Positions 39,035 to 48,409 of a stretch of 64,000 nt of DNA are shown in pieces. The notes beneath the pieces are model-generated. The model was not told the origin of the DNA. It did not search any database and was given only the letters and a program-made list of their open reading frames with translations. Both the position numbers and the translations under genes were made by a program. The DNA is from Bacteroidaceae bacterium (GTDB lineage Bacteria; Bacteroidota; Bacteroidia; Bacteroidales; Bacteroidaceae): the NCBI GenBank assembly GCA_017445925.1, contig JAFSRW010000052.1:24648-88647 (forward strand). The letters are read 5' to 3'. Numbering within the stretch: the stretch's first letter is position 1; each line of letters opens with the position of its first letter.

Positions 39035-40147
39035 ATGAGATTTACAAAACTCTGTTTTATATTTATTTGTGCTTTTCTTTCTAGTAACATAAGAATTTTG
39101 GCGCAAAGTGATGATATTGAGATCGACGATAGCACATCTGTTGGTTGGGATGATGGCATTATCATCAAGCTTCGGGATCCTGTCACCATCAAAGCTAATA
39201 ATCTATCGATGGTTTATGGTGATAATCTTCCTGAACTTACTTATTCAACGGAGGGTGCTGCATTAGTAGGGCAACCAGAAATTTTTTGTGAGGCAACATC
39301 TACTTCACCCGTAGGTTCATATCCCATTATTATCCGAAAGGGCTCTGTACAGAATAGTAATGATAGCTACGTTAATGGTGTGCTGACAATTATTAAAGCA
39401 CCTTTGACTATAAGTGCAGGGAACTATGAGAAGAAGCAGTACGACCCAATGCCTGAGTTCGATGTTTCTTACGAGGGATTCAAGAATAACGAGACAAAAG
39501 ATGTGCTGACTAAACAGCCGATGTTGAGTTGTGAAGCAAATGAAGATAGTGCTCCAGGGGAATATGCTATTACTGTAAGTGGAGCAGAAGCCGACAACTA
39601 CCAGATACAATATGTTGGGGGTAAGTTGATAGTTACGGAACCTGATTCATATACCTTAACCTACATGGTGGATGGTGAGATTTATCAAAGCCTTAGCTTT
39701 AAGTATCGAGATAGTATTGTTCCTTTGGAAGCACCGACAAAAGAAGGTTATACCTTCTCTGGCTGGAGTGGTCTTCCAAGGTCAATGCCTGCCAATGACG
39801 TGATGGTTTATGGAAAGTTTACTGTGAACAGCTATATCGTTAGGTTCATGTACAGGGATGAGGTGCTTTATACGGAAGAAGTATTTTATGGAGCCCCCAT
39901 TCCATTACCAGAGCTTTATGATGATTATGGTCTGCTGATTAAATGGTTAGATGTTCCTGAGACAATGCCTGCTCATGATATTGTAATCCTGGTAGATGAG
40001 ACGGATGCAGTATTGAATATACAGGGAGAGAATAATGACAACATTAAGATTTATGACCTCAACGGACATCGTCTCGCATCTCCTCAAAAGGGCATCAACA
40101 TTATCCGTAAGAAGGATGGAACGTCAAGAAAGGTTTTGATTAAGTAA
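39035..40147 (+). CDS. Secreted MBG-domain and InlB B-repeat protein
   Basis: 370 residues with signal peptide ending RILAQ. Two MBG-type Ig-like domains (TIKANNLSMVYGDNLPELTY; TISAGNYEKKQYDPMPEF) are followed by two Listeria-Bacteroides (InlB B) repeats (YTLTYMVDGEIYQS; KEGYTFSGWSGLP; YIVRFMYRDEVLYTEE). The end, IYDLNGHRLASPQKGINI then RKVLIK, is the short tail of Prevotella-group exported proteins. All visible domains are structural, so it is probably an adhesin or stalk component. Last gene of the operon, 47 bases after the fimbrillin gene, followed by a hairpin. Confidence 0.85.
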   Translation: MRFTKLCFIFICAFLSSNIRILAQSDDIEIDDSTSVGWDDGIIIKLRDPVTIKANNLSMVYGDNLPELTYSTEGAALVGQPEIFCEATSTSPVGSYPIIIRKGSVQNSNDSYVNGVLTIIKAPLTISAGNYEKKQYDPMPEFDVSYEGFKNNETKDVLTKQPMLSCEANEDSAPGEYAITVSGAEADNYQIQYVGGKLIVTEPDSYTLTYMVDGEIYQSLSFKYRDSIVPLEAPTKEGYTFSGWSGLPRSMPANDVMVYGKFTVNSYIVRFMYRDEVLYTEEVFYGAPIPLPELYDDYGLLIKWLDVPETMPAHDIVILVDETDAVLNIQGENNDNIKIYDLNGHRLASPQKGINIIRKKDGTSRKVLIK

Positions 40148-40167
40148 GAGCTATCACGCATGATAAG

Positions 40168-40193
40168 AATAAGGTGGAACCTTGCACCTTATT
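40168..40193 (+). terminator. Hairpin ending the surface-protein operon
   Basis: AATAAGGTG and CACCTTATT form a perfect 9-bp stem with an 8-base loop, 20 bases after the stop codon. Only a short T/A run follows, so termination may be partial. A second nested hairpin (CCCAAAA with TTTTGGG; AAATGGCT with AGCCATTT) follows at 40265-40297. Confidence 0.6.
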
Positions 40194-40307
40194 TAAATGG
40201 GTAGATTAGCAAGAGAATTCTGCCTCCAAACTCATGTGATGTTTTTAGTGCCTTTTAGGGTATGCCCAAAATGGCTTGAGCCATTTCCTCTTTTGGGGGC
40301 CTTAATG

Positions 40308-40350
40308 ACAATTGATAATTGATAATGAATAATTAATAATTGGCAACTGA
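40308..40350. repeat. 7-base-period repeat before the sialidase gene
   Basis: Units such as aattgat, aattgat, aatgaat, aattaat and aattggc. It is the same family as the repeat between iorA and iorB. Confidence 0.75.
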
Positions 40351-40434
40351 AAATCGTTATTGAATAACGTGATGGAAGCGAAAATTCTTTCCAAAAATCA
40401 AGTCACCAAAAATGGGGGCAAAAACAGGGACTTA

Positions 40435-40482
40435 ACTCGATACATGTCATGAGTTAATTCGTTACATGTTTTGAATTAACTC
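40435..40482. repeat. Tandem dyads containing TACATGT
   Basis: Two 22-base imperfect palindromes overlap by one base: AACTCGATACATGTCATGAG(TT) at 40435 and AATTCGTTACATGTTTTGAA(TT) at 40456. GAGTTAATTC (40451) and GAATTAACTC (40473) also form a perfect inverted repeat. A regulator-binding site about 170-215 bases before the sialidase promoter is possible. The rest of 40148-40686 shows nothing coding. Confidence 0.55.
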
Positions 40483-40650
40483 ACTGCATTACACACGTAA
40501 ATTCACATTACGTGGAGATAGGGAATAAATCATGAAGATTATCTGGATGAAGTAAAGGTATAAACCTGATTTTATATCTTGTTTTTCTTAAAATACAGCA
40601 TGAGAACTTAGAATTTTAGGTTTTCGTGCGGTTTTTTGTGATGGATTCTG

Positions 40651-40658
40651 TATATTTG
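40651..40658 (+). promoter_or_regulatory. -7 element of the sialidase gene
   Basis: TATATTTG matches TAnnTTTG, 28 bases before the ATG. No TTTG is found at the ideal distance upstream. Confidence 0.55.
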
Positions 40659-40686
40659 CACTCAGAAAACAAAAACAAGGAATATC

Positions 40687-42918
40687 ATGAAAAAGAAAGC
40701 TCTTCTTTCCTTTCTGGCACTATTGGGGTTGCTAACCGGAGCGTATGCCCAGGAAACCGTTACCTATACAATAGATAAGCAGAACGGCAAATTCACCGCT
40801 ACGAATGCGAGCGGTACTTGGGCCTCGGTGTGGACAAGCACCAATGGGCAACTGACATTACGTTCTAATGCAAATAATATGCAATGGAACGGCAACAACA
40901 TAGATGCGCGCTCTGGGACCGCAAAAAAAGCGACCTATACCGTTACTGCACCATCGGGTTACGAAATAGAAAGCTACTCGTTCCTGGCTAAAGCGCTGAG
41001 CAACAACCAGACGCTGACCGTAGATGGCGGCTCGGCAAAGACTATCACCTCGTCGGCTGCCACAAGGATTAGCGCCAATGGTTTGGCGGTAAACAGTTTC
41101 TCGTTCGTAATAACGGGAGACAATACTGGTACGCTGCTATCAAAATTCACCGTTACTGTTAAGGGAGACCCTATAGCCCACCTCTCTGCTACCAAGGTGG
41201 AGCAGGGAAAGGTTACGACAGGCATCGGCAATACAGATGTGGCTATCTTGCGTAGCACGCTTACCGTTGGCGGACTTTCAGGGGAAGTGAATCTGAAGGG
41301 CATAACGGGTAAGGTTAACGCTACCAATCTGAAGGATGTGAAGGCTGTGCGGGCTTACTTTGCCACCAATGCCCAGGAGCTTTATATCGACAAAGAGAAT
41401 TTGATGAAATGGCGTGAGAATAACGGAACACTATTTGCCGAAGGTAATATAGCGGAAGACGGCACATATACCATTACAGGAAATAAGAGCCTTACAATAG
41501 GTACACACTACCTGTGGATAGCCTTGGACATTGCAGAAACAGCACAGGAAGGCAATACGGTAGATGCTACCATCACATCGTACACCATAGATGATAAAGA
41601 ACAGGCTGAGCCCAATGGTAATCCTGCCAACGCAGCTACCATATTCCTGACAGAAAGCAGCGTGCTGATGCCTATGGATAAGGGAAGCCTCTATTACCGC
41701 ATCCCGGCTATCTGTACCACTGCCGATGGCAAACGCTTGGTGGTACTTACCGACGACCGCAAAGATCATAACGTGGACCTTCCCACGCATTGCTATGTGG
41801 TAGCGCAGTACTCCGAGGATAACGGCAAGAGTTGGACCGACCCCATTACCGTTGCCGGTACAGCAGGGACAGGTGGCGACTACGGTCACGGCGATGCCTC
41901 GCTGATTACCAACCGCATCAATGGTGATATCATAGGCATTATGACAAGCTCGCCCAACGGAACTGGCTTCTTTTCTTCAACGCCAGATAAGCCACAATGC
42001 TGGAAGACTATCATCAGCCACGATGGCGGAAAAACGTGGGAGACACCCATCGACCATACCAAGGAGTTGTACGCTGCAGGCAGTCCACACCCCAACTGGC
42101 TGGGTGGTTTCACGGGCTCGGGAGCAGGATTGCAGAAACGCGACGGCACGCTTGTATCGCCTTTTGTGAACCGTGAATCGCCCGATGGTACCAAAAACAA
42201 CGTGTCGCAGAACTACTACAACTTCATGTCGAAGGACGGAGGAAAGACTTGGTACGTAAGTGGCAAAAGCGGCACCACAGCAGCCGACGAGCCAAAGATT
42301 ATAGAACGCAACAACGGTGACCTTGCCATCAGCGTTCGCGCTAACGGCTTTAATTACTATAATGTAACATCTGATGATGGTGAAACGTGGAAGAATCCGC
42401 CACAGACTCGCTTCACGACGGGAATTAGCGGTAACGCTTGCGATGGCGAATATATGTACTGGTGCTCCACCCTCGACGGCAATCCTTGGAACATTGTTTT
42501 CCAGACGGGCCCCAACAATCCTCAGCGCCAAAACGTTTCCATCGCCCTTTCGACCGACGAGGGCGAGACGTTTGGTACACCCAAGACCATCTGTCCCTGC
42601 GGCTCGGCTTACAGCGCAGCTACCGTTCTTCCTGACGGAACCTTAGGTGTTTACTACGAGGAAGAAGGCGTATATGGCTGCTTCACTATGCGCTTTGTTC
42701 GTTTCAGCCTCAATTGGGCCAGCGATGGCAAGTATTCCTTTACGGAGGAGACACCCTTCCATCCCGTATCGGCCAACATCATAACTCCCGACGGCATGCG
42801 CAACGTTACCATGCAGACCCCAAAAGACAATGCCATTTATGATACCGCAGGACGTAAGCATCCCTTGGCACCCAAGAATAGCATATATATCAAGAACAGG
42901 AAGAAGAAATTAGATTAG
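40687..42918 (+). CDS. Exo-alpha-sialidase (GH33)
   Basis: A 743-residue exported neuraminidase that releases terminal sialic acid from host or mucin glycans. Signal peptide MKKKALLSFLALLGLLTGAYA. An N-terminal beta domain (about 25-165) and a BNR-associated domain (about 165-320) precede the six-bladed propeller. It shows the arginine motif YRIPAI and Asp boxes SEDNGKSWTDP, SHDGGKTWETP, SKDGGKTWYVS, SDDGETWKNP and STDEGETFGTP. The end (NAIYDTAGRKHPLAPKNSIY) is a variant of the short export tail. No sialic-acid catabolic genes are adjacent. A bidirectional terminator separates it from secDF. Confidence 0.93.
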   Translation: MKKKALLSFLALLGLLTGAYAQETVTYTIDKQNGKFTATNASGTWASVWTSTNGQLTLRSNANNMQWNGNNIDARSGTAKKATYTVTAPSGYEIESYSFLAKALSNNQTLTVDGGSAKTITSSAATRISANGLAVNSFSFVITGDNTGTLLSKFTVTVKGDPIAHLSATKVEQGKVTTGIGNTDVAILRSTLTVGGLSGEVNLKGITGKVNATNLKDVKAVRAYFATNAQELYIDKENLMKWRENNGTLFAEGNIAEDGTYTITGNKSLTIGTHYLWIALDIAETAQEGNTVDATITSYTIDDKEQAEPNGNPANAATIFLTESSVLMPMDKGSLYYRIPAICTTADGKRLVVLTDDRKDHNVDLPTHCYVVAQYSEDNGKSWTDPITVAGTAGTGGDYGHGDASLITNRINGDIIGIMTSSPNGTGFFSSTPDKPQCWKTIISHDGGKTWETPIDHTKELYAAGSPHPNWLGGFTGSGAGLQKRDGTLVSPFVNRESPDGTKNNVSQNYYNFMSKDGGKTWYVSGKSGTTAADEPKIIERNNGDLAISVRANGFNYYNVTSDDGETWKNPPQTRFTTGISGNACDGEYMYWCSTLDGNPWNIVFQTGPNNPQRQNVSIALSTDEGETFGTPKTICPCGSAYSAATVLPDGTLGVYYEEEGVYGCFTMRFVRFSLNWASDGKYSFTEETPFHPVSANIITPDGMRNVTMQTPKDNAIYDTAGRKHPLAPKNSIYIKNRKKKLD

Positions 42919-42941
42919 GGGGTAGAGATTATTAGATAAAG

Positions 42942-42976
42942 AAAATAGGACCCAGAATATCTGAGTCCTATTTTTT
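42942..42976. terminator. Bidirectional terminator between sialidase and secDF
   Basis: AAAATAGGAC (42942-42951) pairs with GTCCTATTTT (42965-42974) around an inner CAG/CTG stem. T runs occur on both strands, fitting its place between convergent genes. Confidence 0.85.
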
Positions 42977-43006
42977 ATAGTTTCCTTCCGGAAGCCAGAA
43001 GGGTCT

Positions 43007-46000
43007 TTACTTCTCCTCGTTCTCTTTTATCGTCTTACCCATAGTAAGGTAAGCTGTAGGAGCAGCAATAAAGATTGAAGACAATGTACCGAAGATAACA
43101 CCCAGAATCATAGCAAAGGCGAAGCTGCGGATGCTGGCACCACCCAAGCAGAAGATTACAGCCAATACGATGAACGTAGAGACAGAGGTGTTGATAGTAC
43201 GGTTCAATGTGCTGTTCAGAGAGGTGTTGAAGAGCTCCTGACGATCGCGCTTGGGATAGAGACCGATAAACTCACGGATACGGTCGAATACTACCACCTT
43301 ATCGTTGATAGAGTAACCGATAGCGGTAAGCACAGCACCAATGAAGGTCTGGTCAATCTCAAGAGAGAAAGGCAGGATACCCCACCAGATAGCATACATA
43401 CCCAGAATCAGCACGATGTCAATCAGCAGAGCAGTAATAGCACCTACTGAGAAGGCAAGGTTGCGGAAACGTACAAAGATGTATGCAAAGATAGCTATGA
43501 AGGCCAAGATAACGCTCCAGATAGCACCACGGGTGATATCCTCTGCTACTGAAGGACCAACCTTCTGGCTACTGATGATAGAACCACCAGCACGCTCATC
43601 ACGGTTGATAAAGTTCTCCAATGTCAGGTCGCCAGTCAATAGGTTACCAGCCTTTAAGGTTTCGAACAGTTTCTCTTCAATCTCACTATCTACCTCAATG
43701 CCATCTTCCTGAATGCGGTAGTTGGTAGAGATACGCAAGGTCTTGCCGCCTGTACCCAAAGCAATAACACTGGTGTTACTCTCGGGGAAGGCCGCAGCCA
43801 GCATAGGACGTACAGCCTCGGGCTGAACCTCATTCTCGAACATTACCACAAAGTTACGACCACCAGTGAAGTCGATACTCTTGCTGAAACCACGACCCAG
43901 CATAAAGCCTACGCTGATAACTGCTAATACACCAAAGATGGTGAAGCTTCTCTTATAAGCGCTCATGAACTTGAAGGCAGGGTTCTGGAAAGAAATCTTG
44001 TCACCAATAGCGGTACGGAAGGTAAGACCTAACCACTTATCCTTTGCCATTACCTGAGAATAAACAACACGTGTCAGGAATACTGCCGTAAAGAAGCTAA
44101 CACAGATACCGATGAACAGTGTGGTAGCAAAACCGCGGATAGGTCCTGTACCGAAGTAGTAAAGGATAACGGCGGTGATGATAGAGGTCAGGTTAGAGTC
44201 GAAGATGGCGCTGAAAGCGTTGCTGTAACCAGCAGAAAGAGCCTCACGAACCTTCTTGCCAGCCTTCATCTCCTCCTTGGTACGCTCGTAGATAAGCACG
44301 TTGGCGTCCACAGCCATACCTAATGTCAGTACCATACCGGCAATACCGCTCATGGTAAGAGCAGCCTGGAAGCTGGTGAGAATACCTACGGTAAAGAAGA
44401 GGTTCAGCAACAGGGCACAGTTGGCAACCATACCAGGAATGAAGCCGTACATCACAATCATGTAAATCATCAGAATTACAAATGCGATGATACAACTCAT
44501 GATACCCTGCTGAATAGACTCAGCACCCAGTGAAGGACCAACAATCTCCTCGCTCACAATCTTAGCAGGAGCAGGCATCTTACCAGACTTCAATACGTTT
44601 GCAAGGTCACGAGTATCCTCGGTAGTGAAACGACCTGTAATCTGAGAGTTACCACCGGTAATCTCGCTCTGTACGGTAGGAGCACTGTAAACATTATCAT
44701 CCAGAACAATGGCAACGCTACGCTTCAGGTTAGCCTTTGTCAGAGCAGCCCAACGACGAGCACCGTCAACGTTCATCTTCATACTTACACAAGGCTGACC
44801 GTTCTGGTCGAACTCATCCTTGGCATCGGTGATAACATCACCCTCCAGAGGAGCACGACCGTTACGCTCTGTAACCTTGATGGCATACAATTCATAGATG
44901 TTAGAAGACTCACCTTCGCCAATACCCTTAACGCCCCACTTCAGACGAACGTCAGAGGGCAGAACTTCTTTTGCCTCAGGCGAATTCAGCAACTCGTCAA
45001 TGGCAGACATGTCACGCTTGTTGGCATAACCAACTACGCAACCATAAGCGCCCTGAGTCAACTGTAAACGGCTCAGCAAGGGATGCTGCTTGCGAATCTT
45101 CTCTATATCAGCAGCGCTGGTACCAGTCTCGACCTTCTCCTCTGCGTTACCGCCAACAACAGCAGCAAGATCCTTCTTTGCAGCAGCAGAATCAACAGCA
45201 GTAGTGTCAGCGGGTGTAGCTTCTGCAACAACGGAAGAATCAGCAGGAGCCTCATCCTTCATGTTACTCATAACGGCAGCCAACTTGCTGTCCAAAGTTG
45301 CCAGGAAGGGAACAATCTCCTGTGAGTTGTAGGTCTCCCAGAACTCCAGGTTTGCACTTCCCTGCAAAAGTTTACGTACACGCTCGGGTTCCTTAACACC
45401 AGGCATTTCCACCATGATGCGACCCTCCTGACCCTCGAGGGCCTGAATGTTGGGCTGAACCACACCGAAGCGGTCAATACGGGTACGTAGTACGTTGTAA
45501 GAGTTGTCAATAGCGCTCTTCACTTCGTCGCGGAGCACTTTCTCAACCTGCTTGTCGGTACTCTTGGTTGTTACCTTATCACGCAACTGCTGGGTTGCGA
45601 AAAGTTCGGCCAGTGCCTTGTTGGGCTCCAGTGCCTTGTAGTCTTTAATAAATAAGGTAATAAAATCACTCTGGCTGTTTGCAGCCTCGCTGGTCGCCTG
45701 TTCGACGGCCTTGCGGAAGTTTTCGTCAGTCTCTTCTTTGTGGTCAGCCAAAGCCTTAACCACATCAGGTACACTTACCTCAAGGATAACGTTCATACCA
45801 CCCTTGAGGTCCAGACCCAAACCGATTCCCATCTCACGGCATTCCTTCAATGTCCAAACATTGCAGTACACCTTGTTGTTAAGCAGAGAATCCAGATAGC
45901 GGTCGGCAGCCTCCTGTCCCTCGGTCTGTGCCAGCTTCTCAGCCTTATTCTCAAAGTGGTTGGCAACCACTGAGAAGCTCAGATAAAAGAGGCAAACCAA

Positions 46001-46045
46001 GGTAAGCAAGACAGCGAAAACCTTTACAAATCCTTTGTTTTGCAT
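43007..46045 (-). CDS. secDF: Protein translocase SecDF fusion
   Basis: A 1,012-residue inner-membrane protein that uses the proton gradient to help Sec-dependent export. The SecD half starts after one N-terminal helix with LGLDLKGGMNVILEV, continues through a large periplasmic domain with an Ala/Asp-rich insert (about 270-310) and VEMPGVKEPERVRKLL, then five helices. The SecF half begins near residue 705 with SKSIDFTGGRNFVV and has its own helices (GYSINDKVVVFDRIRE). Fused SecDF is usual in Bacteroidetes. It is served by TATCTTTG at 46110-46103. Confidence 0.97.
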   Translation of the reverse strand: MQNKGFVKVFAVLLTLVCLFYLSFSVVANHFENKAEKLAQTEGQEAADRYLDSLLNNKVYCNVWTLKECREMGIGLGLDLKGGMNVILEVSVPDVVKALADHKEETDENFRKAVEQATSEAANSQSDFITLFIKDYKALEPNKALAELFATQQLRDKVTTKSTDKQVEKVLRDEVKSAIDNSYNVLRTRIDRFGVVQPNIQALEGQEGRIMVEMPGVKEPERVRKLLQGSANLEFWETYNSQEIVPFLATLDSKLAAVMSNMKDEAPADSSVVAEATPADTTAVDSAAAKKDLAAVVGGNAEEKVETGTSAADIEKIRKQHPLLSRLQLTQGAYGCVVGYANKRDMSAIDELLNSPEAKEVLPSDVRLKWGVKGIGEGESSNIYELYAIKVTERNGRAPLEGDVITDAKDEFDQNGQPCVSMKMNVDGARRWAALTKANLKRSVAIVLDDNVYSAPTVQSEITGGNSQITGRFTTEDTRDLANVLKSGKMPAPAKIVSEEIVGPSLGAESIQQGIMSCIIAFVILMIYMIVMYGFIPGMVANCALLLNLFFTVGILTSFQAALTMSGIAGMVLTLGMAVDANVLIYERTKEEMKAGKKVREALSAGYSNAFSAIFDSNLTSIITAVILYYFGTGPIRGFATTLFIGICVSFFTAVFLTRVVYSQVMAKDKWLGLTFRTAIGDKISFQNPAFKFMSAYKRSFTIFGVLAVISVGFMLGRGFSKSIDFTGGRNFVVMFENEVQPEAVRPMLAAAFPESNTSVIALGTGGKTLRISTNYRIQEDGIEVDSEIEEKLFETLKAGNLLTGDLTLENFINRDERAGGSIISSQKVGPSVAEDITRGAIWSVILAFIAIFAYIFVRFRNLAFSVGAITALLIDIVLILGMYAIWWGILPFSLEIDQTFIGAVLTAIGYSINDKVVVFDRIREFIGLYPKRDRQELFNTSLNSTLNRTINTSVSTFIVLAVIFCLGGASIRSFAFAMILGVIFGTLSSIFIAAPTAYLTMGKTIKENEEK

Positions 46046-46102
46046 TTTGTTAATTAATTATTTTTGTTGTTTATATGTTTCGTTCAGTCACAAAATAGTG
46101 CG

Positions 46103-46110
46103 CAAAGATA
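46103..46110 (-). promoter_or_regulatory. -7 element of secDF
   Basis: TATCTTTG on the minus strand matches TAnnTTTG, 57 bases before the ATG. Confidence 0.6.
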
Positions 46111-46168
46111 CACATTTTTCCTTTACGAAACAGATTTTATGCTAAATTTTATGCATTAAAGGCATTTA

Positions 46169-47251
46169 TTAGTGTTTTTTCTGCATATAGGCAACTACAG
46201 GATAGTGGTCCGAAGCCTTTATTTTGTCATCAACGTAGCATTTCAGGCATTGCCAATCCTTAGAAACAAATATGTGGTCAATCCTAACATATATACCACT
46301 TCGTTTGTATGTAAAGCCCGCTCCACGCCCCGTTTCGCGGAAAGTGCAGTTCAGCCTTTTGGACAGTTGCTGGTAGGTGTAGGAGATGGGGGTGTCGTTA
46401 AAGTCGCCGCACAAAATTATACTCTTCTTGGGATTATTATCTATCAGAGCACACAGGGTATCCGTTTGAGCCCCACGATAATAAGCTGCATTGCTCAGTT
46501 TGCGTTTCAGCAGGCGACCGCCCTGCTCTACCCGCTCGCGTTCGGGTTCCAGTATCATATCCTTGTATTCTGTCTTGTCAGAATCGTTCAGGGAATTACT
46601 CTCCAGATGGTTGCTTACCAGCAGCAGACTGTCACCTTGGCAGTAAATCCAGTTGGCTGTACTATAGTTGGCACGCACGGGATTCGTGGGATAGCCTATA
46701 TGTATGGTATCACCCAGCAACTTGAAGCGAGTAAGAATGTATTTTCCTGTTCCTATTATCTTATTGTAATGCATTGAATCTACAAACTGCATGAACTCTG
46801 GCATATTCATCATGCCGCCTGTTATCTCTTGGAAACAAGCAATATCCGGCTTCTTCTCCTTTAGGAATCGTACCACTTCCTGCTGATCTTCATCGGTCAG
46901 CACACCACCCAAGTTATAGGTTACAACGCAAATGGCGCTATCTGAGTGGTATTTCTTGGTGTTAATAGGGCAGTAATCCATAGCATAACTTGATACCACT
47001 ACCAATCCAAGAATAGGAACCCAAACCAGCGAATAGTGGAAAATGAGCCAAAAGAAAATAAAGGCAACGTCTATGACCACAAGAATTGGGAAGAAAAGTC
47101 CCAACAACGAGAGAGACGGATACTCGCTGGGCGACACATAAGTACTGGCTACCGTCAGCCAAAGTAGCAACACGGTGAAAATGTTAGCTCCAAGAAATAT
47201 TCCTGTAAGCAAACGTGTCAAACCATGGTGTATTTTTTCTCTTTTAGACAT
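46169..47251 (-). CDS. Membrane-anchored endonuclease/exonuclease/phosphatase family protein
   Basis: 360 residues. Three hydrophobic segments fill the first 95 residues, then an EEP fold begins with ICVVTYNLGG, followed by the metal-binding Glu in IACFQEITGG, HLESNS, ILCGDFNDTP and the terminal KASDHYPVVAYM (D-H motif). Members of the superfamily hydrolyse phosphodiesters of nucleic acids, phospholipids or inositol phosphates; the substrate here is not evident. Starts two bases after the rhomboid stop, so the pair is an operon. Confidence 0.88.
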   Translation of the reverse strand: MSKREKIHHGLTRLLTGIFLGANIFTVLLLWLTVASTYVSPSEYPSLSLLGLFFPILVVIDVAFIFFWLIFHYSLVWVPILGLVVVSSYAMDYCPINTKKYHSDSAICVVTYNLGGVLTDEDQQEVVRFLKEKKPDIACFQEITGGMMNMPEFMQFVDSMHYNKIIGTGKYILTRFKLLGDTIHIGYPTNPVRANYSTANWIYCQGDSLLLVSNHLESNSLNDSDKTEYKDMILEPERERVEQGGRLLKRKLSNAAYYRGAQTDTLCALIDNNPKKSIILCGDFNDTPISYTYQQLSKRLNCTFRETGRGAGFTYKRSGIYVRIDHIFVSKDWQCLKCYVDDKIKASDHYPVVAYMQKKH

Positions 47252-47253
47252 AG

Positions 47254-48207
47254 TTATTTTTGGCTCATGTCAAACAGACGTCGTTTCTCTTCTTCTGTCA
47301 GATTGGCATATCCGCTTTTCTTCACCTTATCCAATATGCGATCCAGTTCAGCCTCTTCCTGCTGTTTTCGCTGCTGGTAAGTAAAATCCTTATCATATTT
47401 GCCGCCCCAAGAAACCTTAATGTCAGGGTTCTTTTTGCCGAACTTCTTGGCAAACCATTGGCGGAAACCAAATCCACCTCCCTGACCTCGGTCATAATAG
47501 TCGCGATCGTAATAATTATTTTGTCTGCTTCTACCATTTCGTCCACCTCCATTTCTCCAATATAGCAAAAGTAGCAGGCCCACCAGCATACCGCCCAAAT
47601 GAGCAAAATGGGCCACACCATCGCCTGGTCTGCCAAAAGCTGATAACAATTCAATCACAGCATATCCCACCACAAAATACTTAGCCTTTATGGGAACGGG
47701 TAATGGGAAGATAAACATCCTCTCGTTGGGGAAAGTCATACCAAAGGACAGCAGAATACCATAAACAGCACCGCTGGCACCAACGGTAGTCCATCGGTTC
47801 AGAAACTCACCCATGGGCACTATGGTACCACCCAGACTTACCTGCTCGTAGGCATTCAGTCCCTCTATCCAGTAATTGGCATACTGTACCAACTCCTGCA
47901 TCAAACCTGCACCAAGACCGCAGGTCAAGTAGTAGAACAGGAAGCGCTTGCTACCCATTGTCTGCTCCATAATACGGCCAAACATCCACACCGCGAACAT
48001 ATTAAAGAACAGGTGCGAGAAGCTGGCATGCATAAACATATAGGTAAAGATCTGATAGAAGTAGAAATGACTGGCCAAAAAGAAGTGCAGTCCCAGTACA
48101 TCATCTAAGTCTATACCATAGGCCGGAAGAGAAGCTGCCCATCGGGCTGCAAAGAACAGCACGTTAATAATAAGCAGATTCTTAGTTACAGGAGGCATAT
48201 TATTCAT
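47254..48207 (-). CDS. Rhomboid family intramembrane serine protease
   Basis: 317 residues from the ATG at 48207; a longer frame to 48267 runs through the promoter and is unlikely. Six or more hydrophobic helices. Catalytic Ser145 lies in GASGAVYG and the catalytic His203 in AHFAHLGG. The N-terminal helix is followed by the HASFSHLFFNM segment usual in rhomboids. The C-terminal 100 residues are hydrophilic (Gly/Arg/Tyr-rich, then KQQEEAELDRILDKVKKSG), as in Bacteroidetes members. TAATTTTG at 48242-48235 is the likely -7 element. Confidence 0.92.
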   Translation of the reverse strand: MNNMPPVTKNLLIINVLFFAARWAASLPAYGIDLDDVLGLHFFLASHFYFYQIFTYMFMHASFSHLFFNMFAVWMFGRIMEQTMGSKRFLFYYLTCGLGAGLMQELVQYANYWIEGLNAYEQVSLGGTIVPMGEFLNRWTTVGASGAVYGILLSFGMTFPNERMFIFPLPVPIKAKYFVVGYAVIELLSAFGRPGDGVAHFAHLGGMLVGLLLLLYWRNGGGRNGRSRQNNYYDRDYYDRGQGGGFGFRQWFAKKFGKKNPDIKVSWGGKYDKDFTYQQRKQQEEAELDRILDKVKKSGYANLTEEEKRRLFDMSQK

Positions 48208-48234
48208 ATCTTCGGATAAATCTAAAATATGGCG

Positions 48235-48242
48235 CAAAATTA
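48235..48242 (-). promoter_or_regulatory. -7 element of the rhomboid operon
   Basis: TAATTTTG on the minus strand, 27 bases before the ATG at 48207, supports that start over the longer frame. Confidence 0.55.
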
Positions 48243-48347
48243 CAAAAAAAAACAAAAGAGAGCCCATTCAGCCCTTCCTAAAAGGTTTTTTTTCGCATTT
48301 TCTTGCTTTTTTTTACAAAAAAACTTGGGATGTATGGCAAGAATACG

Positions 48348-48355
48348 TATTTTTG
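48348..48355 (+). promoter_or_regulatory. -7 element of the HU gene
   Basis: TATTTTTG matches TAnnTTTG, with TTGG about 19 bases upstream (48325-48328), leaving a leader of about 50 bases. Confidence 0.6.
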
Positions 48356-48409
48356 TGATAGAAAATAATTGATATTAACTGATTTATAAACATCTAAAAG
48401 TACAAAATC

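Noticed and set aside
48208-48267. Longer N-terminus for the rhomboid protein
   Set aside because: The extra codons overlap the TAATTTTG promoter element; the ATG at 48207 gives the usual N-terminus.
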